DNA of 30,061 nt from an uncultured Actinomycetes bacterium (GCA_937927725.1 CALBSE010000058.1:1-30061); one strand, 5' to 3'; positions 1 through 9,122 are shown, counted from the first letter of the stretch. Translations and numbers: made by a program. Notes: generated from the letters alone by a model not told the origin.

Positions 1-986
1 AGCAGTTCCTCATACGTGAGATCGGCGAGATGCGCGACCACGTTGTCCCAGTGTTCAGTGTGCTCTTCGATGAAAGCATGATCGAGCGCGTCGCGCTCTA
101 TCAGTCGCTTGAGTGCGGCATCAGCGAAGGCAACGTCACCGCCCGGACGAACCGGCACATGCAGGTCGCACATCTTTGTGCCAAAGAGCGCTGATTCAGT
201 CGTTGAAGGCACCCAGTAGTTCTCTAAACCAGGCTCAAGGAACGGATTAATGACAACGACCCGAGTACCCGTCATGCGCGCCTTGTACAAGTACTTCATA
301 AACACCGGCTGGTTGTTTGCCGGATTCGCTCCCCAAATGATGATCAAATCGGTTTTCATGACGTCGGAAAGCGAACACGTCGTTGCGGCCACGCCGATCG
401 TTGCCTTGAGAGCAGTCGTCGACGGTGCATGGCAAATGCGCGCTGCGGAATCGACATTGGCAATGCCCATGGAACGCGCCGCCTTGCCCGCTGCGTAGTA
501 GGTCTCGTTCGTAATTCCCCGGCTCGTCAAGAACATGCCAACGCGATCCGGATCGGTCGTGCGCAGTCGGTCGGTAATTACGCCAAGCGCTTCTTCCCAT
601 GAGATGCGCGTGAATCCGCGATCGCCACGTCGACGGCGCATGGGATGGGCGAGGCGTCCAAGATCGCGGAGTTCCTTGCCCGACTTCAATCGCAATGTTG
701 CAACATCGTTGAATATCGAATCTTTGATGGGGTCGGCACAATTCATTTCGAGAAGTCGCAACCGTGTCAGACACAGATGAATGTCATCCATCGTCCAGTC
801 GTGCAGCCCAGCGACGCCCAACGCACAGCCATCACAAACACCCTGCGTGAGCACTTTCCAGGCGTAACGGCCATGGCGCCTATTTGCCCACGCCAGTTTC
901 GCCATATCAATGTGGTGAAAGGGCTTGTCGAGCCCAATGCCGTTGGGGCGTGGGCTCACCCAAAATTTGGGATTAACCCGGCGCAT
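1..986 (-). CDS. YdeP/FdhF-family molybdopterin oxidoreductase, C-terminus cut off by window edge
   Basis: About 328 codons are visible before the gene leaves the window at base 1. The ATG at 984-986 overlaps the fdhD stop codon (ATGA), so the two genes are translationally coupled. The N-terminal part carries CDGC (Cys51, Cys54) followed by GVAGLHDW and a further Cys72, then an ICHAPST stretch and WGANPANNQP, all typical of the YdeP/FdhF branch of the molybdopterin (bis-MGD) oxidoreductase superfamily. Members are large cytoplasmic enzymes of roughly 750 residues; the natural electron donor of this branch is poorly defined, and formate is only a guess from the name. The fdhD neighbour fits, because FdhD delivers sulfur to the molybdenum cofactor of formate dehydrogenase-like enzymes. 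No iron-sulfur or quinone-linked partner subunit is seen upstream. Family assignment is confident; substrate is unknown. Confidence 0.85.
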   Translation of the reverse strand, partial: MRRVNPKFWVSPRPNGIGLDKPFHHIDMAKLAWANRRHGRYAWKVLTQGVCDGCALGVAGLHDWTMDDIHLCLTRLRLLEMNCADPIKDSIFNDVATLRLKSGKELRDLGRLAHPMRRRRGDRGFTRISWEEALGVITDRLRTTDPDRVGMFLTSRGITNETYYAAGKAARSMGIANVDSAARICHAPSTTALKATIGVAATTCSLSDVMKTDLIIIWGANPANNQPVFMKYLYKARMTGTRVVVINPFLEPGLENYWVPSTTESALFGTKMCDLHVPVRPGGDVAFADAALKRLIERDALDHAFIEEHTEHWDNVVAHLADLTYEEL

Positions 987-1798
987 CAGCCGGTCACTCC
1001 TGGTCCGCAGTACACATTGCATCCACCATCGCGCACGAACCCTGCCAATGTCATGCCAGCAGCGCGCGCCGTTTCAACCGCCAGTGCTGACGGTGCCGAC
1101 ACTGCGATCATCGCTTCGAAACCCGCAGACCACGCTTTCTGCACAATTTCGAATGATGCCCGACCGCTCACGAAGAGCGCGAGTTCAGTAGCGGGAAGTT
1201 TCGCTTCCAGCAACAGCGTGCCAACAATTTTGTCGACCGCGTTATGGCGGCCAATGTCTTCTCGCACCAACAGAATGCGGCCATCGCGGTCAAACGCTGC
1301 CGCGGCATGCACACCACCGGTGCGAGCAAAGAGTTCTTGCTCCTTGCGCGCGCGATCAACGACATCGAGCATCACGTCGATCGGCCACGGTTCATAGGCC
1401 GACAGTGGCGCCAGCCGCGCAGTCAGTTCATCGATCTGCACCGATCCGCAAATGCCGCAAGACGAAGACGTGGTTGAAAGTCGAGGAGTCGGCGTGGGTG
1501 CATTACCGCCGGTGTCGATACTCACAACGTTGAATTCGGTGTCGACTGCGCTACCGGTTCCGCAGTAGCGACAAGTTTCGATGGACGCGTTGCCCAGAAG
1601 CCCGTCGGTAAAACACAACCCAGCGGCCAGTTCGAAGTCGTGGCCTGGCGTGCGCATCGTGGTGGCAACGACCGTTCCATCAAGACGAATCTCGAGCGGC
1701 TCTTCCACGATCAATTCTTCGGGACGTCGACCTTCGTCAGTGCGTCCGCCCTCGCTCAATCGACGAGCAAGAACACTGTGAGATCGCCGGCGAGCCAT
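986..1798 (-). CDS. fdhD: FdhD, sulfurtransferase for molybdenum-cofactor oxidoreductases
   Basis: FdhD carries sulfur from a cysteine desulfurase to the bis-MGD cofactor of formate dehydrogenase-like enzymes. The protein has the diagnostic CGIC pair (Cys114 and Cys117 from this start) and the family sequences EEPLEIRLDG, TPGHDFELAAGL and REDIGRHNAVDK. An extra CRYC pair lies upstream of it. Length, about 270 residues, is normal. A GTG at 1805-1807 would add three residues, but I chose the ATG at 1796-1798 because a TACCGT hexamer lies exactly seven bases before it, as in leaderless genes, and neither start has a ribosome site. Its stop overlaps the start of the YdeP/FdhF-type oxidoreductase gene by four bases, which names its likely client. 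Confidence 0.93.
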   Translation of the reverse strand: MARRRSHSVLARRLSEGGRTDEGRRPEELIVEEPLEIRLDGTVVATTMRTPGHDFELAAGLCFTDGLLGNASIETCRYCGTGSAVDTEFNVVSIDTGGNAPTPTPRLSTTSSSCGICGSVQIDELTARLAPLSAYEPWPIDVMLDVVDRARKEQELFARTGGVHAAAAFDRDGRILLVREDIGRHNAVDKIVGTLLLEAKLPATELALFVSGRASFEIVQKAWSAGFEAMIAVSAPSALAVETARAAGMTLAGFVRDGGCNVYCGPGVTG

Positions 1799-1805
1799 GG
1801 GTGAC

Positions 1806-1811
1806 ACGGTA
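1806..1811 (-). promoter_or_regulatory. Putative -10 box (TACCGT) of a leaderless fdhD transcript
   Basis: TACCGT on the minus strand ends seven bases before the fdhD ATG. It sits just after the groL terminator, which would isolate fdhD from groL read-through. No convincing -35 is seen; that position lies in the terminator hairpin. Confidence 0.5.
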
Positions 1812-1821
1812 TCCGCACGCG

Positions 1822-1849
1822 AAACGGGCGCCCCGAAGGGCGCCCGTTT
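1822..1849 (-). terminator. Hairpin terminator after groL
   Basis: A perfect 12-bp inverted repeat (arms 1822-1833 and 1838-1849) with a four-base loop lies 23 bases past the groL stop. The arms begin with AAA and end with TTT, so it could act in both directions, although the U-run is short. Confidence 0.75.
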
Positions 1850-1872
1850 TCAAACTGTGAACCGGTCGACGA

Positions 1873-3489
<1,617 letters not shown>

Positions 3490-3571
3490 CGTTGCTTCCT
3501 CTCCGGTTGCTGAATCGGCCCAGTTCGACTGAGCCAGGGGGGTTCTCTGCCGGACTGCCCGCGCGCTTGCG

Positions 3572-3598
3572 TTAGCACTCTCGGTTAGAGACTGCTAA
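3572..3598 (-). promoter_or_regulatory. CIRCE element (HrcA operator) upstream of groL
   Basis: The arms TTAGCACTC (3572-3580) and GACTGCTAA (3590-3598) are separated by nine bases. This is the CIRCE architecture of nine-base arms and nine-base spacer, with one mismatch from the perfect GAGTGCTAA arm. HrcA binding here would repress groL until heat shock. Confidence 0.92.
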
Positions 3599-3643
3599 CA
3601 GGAAACCACCGTCAGGCCCGAATCGCAACCCGGGAGGAAAGAA

Positions 3644-3661
3644 TCCCGGCCAGGACCGGGA
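3644..3661 (-). terminator. Possible weak terminator after the sulfur-carrier gene
   Basis: On the minus strand TCCCGG, a six-base loop and CCGGGA are followed by TTCTTT, 14 bases past the stop at 3676. The stem is short, and other pairings with a nearby CCCGGG are possible. Confidence 0.35.
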
Positions 3662-3675
3662 AATGGCTGGGGAAC

Positions 3676-3954
3676 TCAGGCCCCGCCGGCCACAGCCTGC
3701 ATGATCGAAACGGTGACGCCATCGGGCACGACGGTGTCGAGTCCCTCCATGAAGCGGACGTCGTCGTCGTCGACAAACACGTTGACGTAGCGCACAAGGC
3801 TGCCATCGTCAGAAAGAAGCTTCTCGGAAAAGCCCGGATACGCAGCGTTGAGGCTGGCCAGGACCTGCGCAACCGTGGCGCCCTCGACCGACACGGTCGA
3901 CTGACCTGAGGTCAGCGGACGGAAGACGGGGGGAACTCGGACGGAAACGCTCAT
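3676..3954 (-). CDS. CysO-like ubiquitin-fold sulfur carrier (MoaD/ThiS family)
   Basis: A 92-residue beta-grasp protein. Members carry sulfur as a C-terminal thiocarboxylate on a terminal Gly-Gly after adenylation by a MoeB/ThiF-type enzyme. The stretches VPPVFRPLT, YVNVFVDDDDVRF and the ending VAGGA closely resemble mycobacterial CysO, which gives sulfur to the cysteine synthase CysM; MoaD-like use in molybdopterin synthesis is the alternative, and fdhD is nearby. The odd point is one alanine after Gly-Gly (codons GGC GGG GCC TGA). As read, the diglycine is not terminal, so it would need trimming, as the JAMM proteases Mec and QbsD do for related carriers. Neither cysM nor a mec-type protease is in the window. 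A GAGG ribosome site lies about eight bases before the ATG. Confidence 0.85.
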   Translation of the reverse strand: MSVSVRVPPVFRPLTSGQSTVSVEGATVAQVLASLNAAYPGFSEKLLSDDGSLVRYVNVFVDDDDVRFMEGLDTVVPDGVTVSIMQAVAGGA

Positions 3955-4079
3955 GACAGAAACCTCGGACGTGGGTATCGAACAGATGCAATCCTAGCGA
4001 CCGGTCACCAAGTGGCACCTATTGACCCAAGTTCCCGTTCCGCCTTGCCCCCGAGGCCGGTCTCGCCAACGATGGAGCC

Positions 4080-4988
4080 GTGAGCTCTACCCGCACCCAC
4101 GTCGCCAGCGCGTTCGATCTCGATGAGCTCGTCAAGGCAAAGAGCGCGACCACGGTGTCTGTGTGCATCCCTGCTCGAAACGAAGAGGCCACCGTTGGAC
4201 AGATCGTCGAGCGCATTCGCACCAAGTTGGTTGAGGCGCACGCACTCGTCGACGAAATCATCGTGGTCGACGATCACTCCACCGATCGCACTGCTGATGA
4301 GGCTCGCTCAGCTGGCGCAACGGTTGTCGATGCATCACAGGTGTTAGTTGAGTTCGGACGCGGCCACGGCAAAGGCGAAGCGCTTTGGAAGTCGCTGTAT
4401 GCATCAAGTGGCGACGTTGTCGTGTGGTGCGACGCTGATGTACGTGACTTCAGTACGCGTTTCATTTCTGGAATGCTCGGCCCGCTTCTCACCGACCCCT
4501 CAGTTGGTTTCGTAAAAGGTTTTTACGAACGTCCCGTTGACGGACATGTTCGCGGCGGTGGACGCGTCACCGAACTTGTCGCTCGTCCACTTCTCACAAT
4601 GTGTTTTCCTGAACTTGGCGAGATCGTGCAACCACTTTCAGGTGAATATGGTGGCCGTCGCTCAGTGCTTGAACAACTGCCTTTCGTCGAGGGATACGGC
4701 GTCGACATCGCGATGCTCATCGACATCGTCAATCGCTTCGGTGCCGAAACCATCGCGCAGGTTGATCTTGGTGAACGCATCCATCGCAATCGTCCTTTGC
4801 ATGAACTGTCGCCAATGGCTGCGCAAGTGATGCAGGCCGCTATGCGTCGTATTCAACCAGGACTTGTTCCCGATGCCTTCACGCTGAGCCCACCCGATCT
4901 TGATGCGCACGAAATTGCCTACGCCGAACGTCCTGCGCTTGCGACAATCGAGTCCTACCGCCACTTGCATCCACGGCTCGCGGACTGA
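4080..4988 (+). CDS. gpgS: Glucosyl-3-phosphoglycerate synthase GpgS
   Basis: Transfers glucose from NDP-glucose to 3-phosphoglycerate, the first step toward glucosylglycerate and, in mycobacteria, 6-O-methylglucose lipopolysaccharides. The 302 residues show a GT-A fold glycosyltransferase: PARNEE at 31-36, VVDDHSTD, the HGKGEALWKS stretch, the metal-binding DAD at 118-120, PLSGEYGGRR and HRNRPLHEL with metal-ligand His235. The start is GTG at 4080; the N-terminus fits the family. From memory of M. tuberculosis GpgS, the glutamate proposed to act in catalysis lies 26 residues before that histidine; here the position is Asp209. The hexamer before the start (AACGAT, six bases away) is only a poor -10 match. 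A glycerate kinase, acting on a related three-carbon acid, lies 0.9 kb away on the other strand. Confidence 0.93.
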   Translation: MSSTRTHVASAFDLDELVKAKSATTVSVCIPARNEEATVGQIVERIRTKLVEAHALVDEIIVVDDHSTDRTADEARSAGATVVDASQVLVEFGRGHGKGEALWKSLYASSGDVVVWCDADVRDFSTRFISGMLGPLLTDPSVGFVKGFYERPVDGHVRGGGRVTELVARPLLTMCFPELGEIVQPLSGEYGGRRSVLEQLPFVEGYGVDIAMLIDIVNRFGAETIAQVDLGERIHRNRPLHELSPMAAQVMQAAMRRIQPGLVPDAFTLSPPDLDAHEIAYAERPALATIESYRHLHPRLAD

Positions 4989-5018
4989 TTCCAGCCGTCA
5001 CCCGAATGAGATTTGGCG

Positions 5019-5024
5019 TACGTT
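5019..5024 (+). promoter_or_regulatory. Putative -10 box (TACGTT) of a leaderless transcript
   Basis: TACGTT lies exactly six bases before the ATG at 5031. The position argues for that ATG over an upstream in-frame TTG at 5013, which would fall before the predicted transcript start. Confidence 0.5.
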
Positions 5025-5030
5025 TCGCCA

Positions 5031-5882
5031 ATGGATTTCGGAATCATCTTCGCGAACACCGGCGCTTACACAACTCCTGAAGGCGCAATCACAATGGGCC
5101 AATGCGCGGAAGCCAACGGCTTCGAAAGCGTCTGGACGGTTGAGCACCCCGCCATCCCAAAGGGATATGAAAGCGAATATCCATATTCACGTGATGGAAA
5201 GATGCCTGGCGATGAAACAGCGCCCGTGCCCGATCCGCTCATGTGGCTCACGTGGGTTGGCGCACACACGACAACTCTAAAGTTGGCGACGGGCGTCATG
5301 ATCCTTCCGCTGCGCAATCCCGTCGTGTTTGCAAAGGAATGCGCAACGATCGACATGCTTACAGGGGGACGTTTCGTCCTCGGTGTTGGTGTTGGCTGGT
5401 TGCACGAAGAATTCGACGCAATTGGTGTGGGTTGGGAAGACCGCGGCGCGCACACCGACGATTCCATTCACGCACTGCGCGCTCTTTGGAACAACGAGGT
5501 TGCCAACTACCAAGGAACACATAGTTCGTTCACCGATATCTATTCATTCCCGAAGCCCGCGAATGGAACCATTCCCGTTGTTGTCGGTGGCCACTCAAAC
5601 CCCGCGGCACGGCGCGCCGGGAAGTTTGGCGATGGTTTCTTTCCTGCTGACCCGCGCAAACTTCCTGAGCTACTCCCCGTCATGCGTGCTGCGGCAGAAG
5701 AAGCTGGCCGTGACCCCAACACCATTGAGATCACAACAGGCGGAGCGCCAACCGTCGAAGCCATCAAGATGCTGGCTGACCTTGGTGTCACACGAATGTT
5801 GGTACCGCCATTGGCGATGAACCCCGCAAAGTTGCCCGAAGCAATGGGCAAATTCGCCGACGACGTGATTTCGAAGTTCTGA
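5031..5882 (+). CDS. F420-dependent LLM-class oxidoreductase (luciferase-like)
   Basis: A luciferase-like (beta/alpha)8-barrel protein of 283 residues. Family features are the N-terminal MDFGIIFANTG, the ESVWTVEHP stretch, the cofactor-region LATGVMILPLRNPVVFAKECATID (read in two halves) and GGRFVLGVGVGWL, then PVVVGGHS. The pattern resembles the TIGR03619 (Rv2161c-like) group of probable F420-dependent enzymes; FMN use cannot be excluded. The substrate is unknown. An in-frame TTG at 5013 would add six residues, but the ATG at 5031 gives the usual N-terminus and a TANNNT hexamer stands six bases before it. It ends 11 bases from the convergent glycerate kinase gene, with no room for a normal terminator. 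Confidence 0.88.
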   Translation: MDFGIIFANTGAYTTPEGAITMGQCAEANGFESVWTVEHPAIPKGYESEYPYSRDGKMPGDETAPVPDPLMWLTWVGAHTTTLKLATGVMILPLRNPVVFAKECATIDMLTGGRFVLGVGVGWLHEEFDAIGVGWEDRGAHTDDSIHALRALWNNEVANYQGTHSSFTDIYSFPKPANGTIPVVVGGHSNPAARRAGKFGDGFFPADPRKLPELLPVMRAAAEEAGRDPNTIEITTGGAPTVEAIKMLADLGVTRMLVPPLAMNPAKLPEAMGKFADDVISKF

Positions 5883-5893
5883 CTACTTCGTTC

Positions 5894-6886
5894 TCAGTGC
5901 TCGACAAACTCGAGGGCTACTTCGATAGCGCAGTCAATGGGATCTTCCATCGAACGATCCGCGCCGAATCTCTCGGTTAACGAAACCACCGCAAATCCTT
6001 TCGGAAATGCCGGCAACGGTTCGATGACTTCGCCGACGATTGCCACACACGGAACATCAAGTTCCGCACATAACGCAGCGACACCGCCAACGACTTTTCC
6101 ATCGAACGATTCGTCATCAAGAAATCCCTCGCCGGTGATGACGAGATCAGCGCCTTCGATCAGTTCATCGAGCCCAACTTCGTCGGCAATGAACTCAAAC
6201 CCGCTGACGAGCTTTGCCCCGACCGTGAGCAATCCGCCCGCCAAGCCGCCCGCTGCACCCGCACCGTCGACCTCGGTGACATCAACACCCGATTCCATTT
6301 TGTAGACCTGCGCCAAACGTTCGAGTCGACGATGCAACAGAGCGACCTGCGAAGCCGATGCTCCTTTCTGAGGAGCAAAAACCTCTGCAGCATCGACAAA
6401 AGATGTGCGCACATCGCACGCAACCGAAAGATCAATCCCGCGAAACTTTTGCGTTGGGTGCATAGCCTTCAACGCGCCAAGTCCGCCGTCGGTTGTTGCC
6501 GATCCACCGACTCCAACAACAATTCGACGCGCTCCGGCTTCGACGGCACTCATAAGTAATTCGCCAACACCGCGAGTCGTTGCTTCGATCACATCGTTCT
6601 CTTCAGGTCCACCAGCCAACACGAGGCCAGATGCAGCGGCCATTTCAATGACCGCAGTTCCCTTCGCTAATCGCCAACCTGCTTCGACGGGCTCGCCAAG
6701 CGGTCCGGTAACGGTTGTCGTTCGATTCGCACCGCCAAGGACTTCGAGAAATCCTTCACCACCGTCAGCCATTGGACACACCGCAACATCGTGTCCGGCC
6801 GCAGAAAGCGAAGCACCGATCGCAGTCGCAAGCGCCGATGCGCTTGCGGTTCCTTTGAACTTGTCTGGAGCTACAACAACCCGCAT
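5894..6886 (-). CDS. Glycerate kinase (type I, GarK/GlxK family)
   Basis: Phosphorylates D-glycerate, usually to 2-phosphoglycerate in this family, feeding glyoxylate, serine or sugar-acid carbon into lower glycolysis. The 330 residues show the signatures APDKFKGTASA at the N-terminus, CPMADGGEGF, VGVGGSATTDGG and GAGAAGGLAGGL, and GEGFLDDESFDGK near the C-terminus. Length is slightly short of the usual 370-380, mainly through a compact middle. It is transcribed alone, convergent with the F420-type oxidoreductase. The ATG at 6884-6886 has only a weak upstream GGGG. Glycerate could also be released from glucosylglycerate, the product line of nearby gpgS; that link is inference. Confidence 0.92.
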   Translation of the reverse strand: MRVVVAPDKFKGTASASALATAIGASLSAAGHDVAVCPMADGGEGFLEVLGGANRTTTVTGPLGEPVEAGWRLAKGTAVIEMAAASGLVLAGGPEENDVIEATTRGVGELLMSAVEAGARRIVVGVGGSATTDGGLGALKAMHPTQKFRGIDLSVACDVRTSFVDAAEVFAPQKGASASQVALLHRRLERLAQVYKMESGVDVTEVDGAGAAGGLAGGLLTVGAKLVSGFEFIADEVGLDELIEGADLVITGEGFLDDESFDGKVVGGVAALCAELDVPCVAIVGEVIEPLPAFPKGFAVVSLTERFGADRSMEDPIDCAIEVALEFVEH

Positions 6887-6939
6887 CCCCCAAGTGAAGC
6901 AGGGATCGAGAACCAGCCCGTCCTCACCTCACTCGTTGA

Positions 6940-7437
6940 TCAGCGCAGGTCAGAGCCGGCCATCACTAAGACGGTGACGCCAGCGAGTTCCGCTGGAGGT
7001 GGATTCGGCATCTGCAGCACTTGATCGGCACCGAGGCCCAATGCCGTCGCAACCGCCAGTGCATCGGCTTCAGAACCAGCGCCGTAATAGACCGTGGTCT
7101 TTTCCTGCGGCTTCGGTGAATCACCAACGGCAACCTGCGTGTAGCCAGCGGCTTGCAGGCGATCACGGGTCTTGGTCGCGAGGCCCTGCACGGTGGTTGT
7201 GTTGACGACCTTGACCTTCACCGATGCCGGAGGGTTGGCCACCATCGTGGTGGAAGTCGACACAACCACAGTGGTCTTTGATGAGCTCTCGCTCGCGGGC
7301 GATATCTCGGGATGACCCGATCCGTATCCCTTGGCGAGCAGGATGAGTCCGAGGACGACCGCAACGACGACGATGATGACACCGGTCCGCGTGCTGCGAT
7401 CATTTTCCTGATCGTCGGGAGCGGTGTCGTTCGTCAT
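6940..7437 (-). CDS. Membrane-anchored LytR_C-domain protein
   Basis: A 165-residue protein with a charged N-terminus, one membrane helix at about residues 18-36, a Ser/Thr-rich linker and a LytR_C domain at about 72-165 (VKVKVVNTTTVQGLA, then YGAGSEADALAVA). The arrangement places the C-terminal domain outside the membrane. LytR_C domains occur alone or at the end of LytR-CpsA-Psr cell-wall ligases; there is no catalytic LCP domain here. It starts two bases after the stop of the DUF3263 gene. From memory the same pair occurs in M. tuberculosis as Rv0430-Rv0431, where Rv0431 (VirR) affects cell-envelope integrity and vesicle release. A comparable envelope role is inferred. Confidence 0.85.
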   Translation of the reverse strand: MTNDTAPDDQENDRSTRTGVIIVVVAVVLGLILLAKGYGSGHPEISPASESSSKTTVVVSTSTTMVANPPASVKVKVVNTTTVQGLATKTRDRLQAAGYTQVAVGDSPKPQEKTTVYYGAGSEADALAVATALGLGADQVLQMPNPPPAELAGVTVLVMAGSDLR

Positions 7438-7439
7438 TT

Positions 7440-7706
7440 TCAGGAACCTGGCGGTTCGCTGGCCTGCTGCTGGGCGGTCTCTTGGCGGGCCCGACGGCGG
7501 CGGTCACGAAGGCGACGCAAACGGCGCACACCAAGCGGGTCGTAGTCGTAGGCCTCGGGGCTTTCGAGCAGTTGGCCGAGGATCTCGTAGTAACGACTGG
7601 CCGACAACTCAAAGCGCTCTTGGATGAGCGTTTCTTTGGGTCCGGTTTCGTGCCACCAACTGCGCTCGAAATCGAGGATTGCCCTGTCGCGTTCTGTGAG
7701 TTCCAT
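7440..7706 (-). CDS. DUF3263 protein
   Basis: A small 88-residue protein beginning MELTERDRAILDFE, with an RFELSASRYYEILGQLL stretch that looks like a helix-turn-helix and a very basic RRLRRLRDRRRRARQ segment near the C-terminus. This is the actinobacterial DUF3263 family; its function is unknown, and DNA binding is only suggested by the shape and charge. The reading frame stays open upstream to 7994, but I chose the ATG at 7704-7706 because family similarity begins there and the upstream part overlaps the divergent CaiB gene. No ribosome site or TANNNT box is evident. It forms an operon with the LytR_C gene two bases downstream. Confidence 0.85.
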   Translation of the reverse strand: MELTERDRAILDFERSWWHETGPKETLIQERFELSASRYYEILGQLLESPEAYDYDPLGVRRLRRLRDRRRRARQETAQQQASEPPGS

Positions 7707-7810
7707 CGGGGGTGATGTTCGCCCGCGAATCGCTCCAACGCAAGCACCCTTGCGACAAATCTCGGTTGACAAACGCGGCATGCGCCTGACCGGCCATTTC
7801 ACCCAACCGA

Positions 7811-7816
7811 TAGGGT
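7811..7816 (+). promoter_or_regulatory. Putative -10 box (TAGGGT) for the CaiB-family gene
   Basis: TAGGGT is preceded 19 bases earlier by CTGACC (7786-7791). It would give a 5' leader of about 20 bases containing the ribosome site GGGGGAG, in contrast to the leaderless genes nearby. Confidence 0.45.
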
Positions 7817-7841
7817 CACCGTCGTTCGTAAAGGGGGAGTT

Positions 7842-8990
7842 ATGGGACCACTCGAAGGCGTCACAATCATCGAACTCGCGGGGCTGGGGGCGTTGCCGTA
7901 TGGCACTCTCAAACTCGCCGACATGGGTGCCGACATCATCCGTGTCCATCCACTTCATGAAGTTCCGGCAGGTGAGAAGCCCACGGAACGCCATAGCGAA
8001 TTCGATCGCGGCCGCCGTTCGATCGCGATTGATCTCAAATCTCCCGAAGGTGTAGAGCTTCTCAAAACGCTCGTCGAAAAGGCTGATGTCTTTTGTGAAG
8101 CGTTTCGGCCCGGTGTGTGCGAACGACTAGGTATTGGCCCTGATGAGCTCATGGCTCGCAACCCGAAACTTGTTTACGGACGTCTCACCGGCTGGGGCCA
8201 AGAAGGTCCGCTTTCACATACCGCGGGCCATTCACTGAACTACGAGGCAATGACCGGTGCCATCGGTTCCATCGGATCCGAAGGCATGCCGCCTGTCCCC
8301 ATGCTTCAGGTATTCGGCGACTTTGCCGGCGGCGGTCTGCATCTGGCCTTCGGCGTGGTGTGCGCGTTGTTTGAAGCGCAGCGCTCTGGCAAAGGACAAG
8401 TGATTGATGCTGCGATGGTCGACGGCGTGATGTCCATCTTCCAGGTTTTCTACGGAATGACCCGCACTGGTTTTCATACCGGCCCGGTCGGCACCAACCT
8501 TTTCGACGGCGGCGCGCCGTTCTACAACGTCTACGAAACCGCCGACGGGAAGCACGTCACTATCGCGCCCATCGAAGCGAAGTTTTACGCGCAACTTTTG
8601 GACAAGCTCGGGATTGATCCCGCATCGCTTCCCGACCAAAACGACATGACTGGTTGGCCGGAGATTCGCTCAAGGTTTGCCGAGGTCTTCCTCACAAAAA
8701 CACGAGACGAGTGGTCAGCACTGCTCGAAGGCACCGACGTTTGTTACGCGCCGGTCCTCTCATTCGCCGAAGCAGAACAACACCCACACAACGTTGCCCG
8801 CGGCAACTTCGTGCCAGTTGAAGGTTCTGTTCCGCAATTGCTGCCCGCACCACGGCTCAGCCGTACGCCTGGTGGTTTGCGCCCGACGTACGCATATCCC
8901 GGCTGCGATACCGAATCGGTTCTTGCCGAATTTGGCGTTCCCGACGATGCAATCAGCACCCTCGCTGCAAACGGTGTTATCGCTTGGTGA
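7842..8990 (+). CDS. CaiB/BaiF family protein, probable alpha-methylacyl-CoA racemase
   Basis: A 382-residue class III CoA-transferase-fold protein. The N-terminus (LEGVTIIELAGLGALPYG, LADMGADIIRV) and the RSIAIDLKSPEG stretch mark the family. His130 in GHSLNY and Asp160 in GDFAGGG are 30 residues apart, matching the catalytic His126/Asp156 pair of mycobacterial alpha-methylacyl-CoA racemase. That favours racemase, which inverts 2-methyl branched acyl-CoAs before beta-oxidation, over CoA-transferase, which uses a catalytic Asp nearer position 169. A strong ribosome site (GGGGGAG) precedes the ATG. The stop codon lies one base from the 3' end of the convergent tRNA-Thr gene. It fits the acyl-CoA synthetase and crotonase genes elsewhere in the window. 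Confidence 0.9.
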   Translation: MGPLEGVTIIELAGLGALPYGTLKLADMGADIIRVHPLHEVPAGEKPTERHSEFDRGRRSIAIDLKSPEGVELLKTLVEKADVFCEAFRPGVCERLGIGPDELMARNPKLVYGRLTGWGQEGPLSHTAGHSLNYEAMTGAIGSIGSEGMPPVPMLQVFGDFAGGGLHLAFGVVCALFEAQRSGKGQVIDAAMVDGVMSIFQVFYGMTRTGFHTGPVGTNLFDGGAPFYNVYETADGKHVTIAPIEAKFYAQLLDKLGIDPASLPDQNDMTGWPEIRSRFAEVFLTKTRDEWSALLEGTDVCYAPVLSFAEAEQHPHNVARGNFVPVEGSVPQLLPAPRLSRTPGGLRPTYAYPGCDTESVLAEFGVPDDAISTLAANGVIAW

Positions 8991-8991
8991 G

Positions 8992-9064
8992 AGCCCGAGG
9001 AGGGAATCGAACCCTCGACATCCTGTTTACAAGACAGGTGCTCTGCCGACTGAGCTACCCGGGC
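8992..9064 (-). tRNA. tRNA-Thr (anticodon TGT)
   Basis: The minus strand folds as a 73-base cloverleaf: acceptor GCCCGGG with CTCGGGC (one G-T pair), a D-arm with GCTCAG, anticodon stem CCTGT/ACAGG around a loop holding TGT (9029-9031), and a T-arm with GGGTTCGAATCCC. TGT reads threonine ACA codons. The discriminator is T and CCA is not encoded. Confidence 0.96.
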
Positions 9065-9074
9065 GGAAACGGAG

Positions 9075-9080
9075 AGGCTA
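9075..9080 (-). promoter_or_regulatory. Possible -10 box (TAGCCT) for tRNA-Thr
   Basis: TAGCCT lies ten bases before the mature tRNA 5' end, which would give a leader of about four bases. A perfect palindrome CGCGTACGCG at 9086-9095 lies just upstream. No clear -35 is visible. Confidence 0.35.
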
Positions 9081-9122
9081 GGCGACGCGTACGCGCCGCT
9101 CCACACCGGTGAATGGTGACCG

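Noticed and set aside
645..1397. A 250-codon open frame opposite fdhD and the YdeP/FdhF-type gene
   Set aside because: It crosses two well-supported coding sequences on the other strand and has no family resemblance.
7707..7994. Upstream extension of the DUF3263 gene
   Set aside because: Family similarity starts at the ATG at 7704-7706, and the extension overlaps the well-supported CaiB-family gene.
9086..9095. Palindrome CGCGTACGCG upstream of the tRNA
   Set aside because: Only ten bases with no loop and no U-run; too short to call a terminator or operator.
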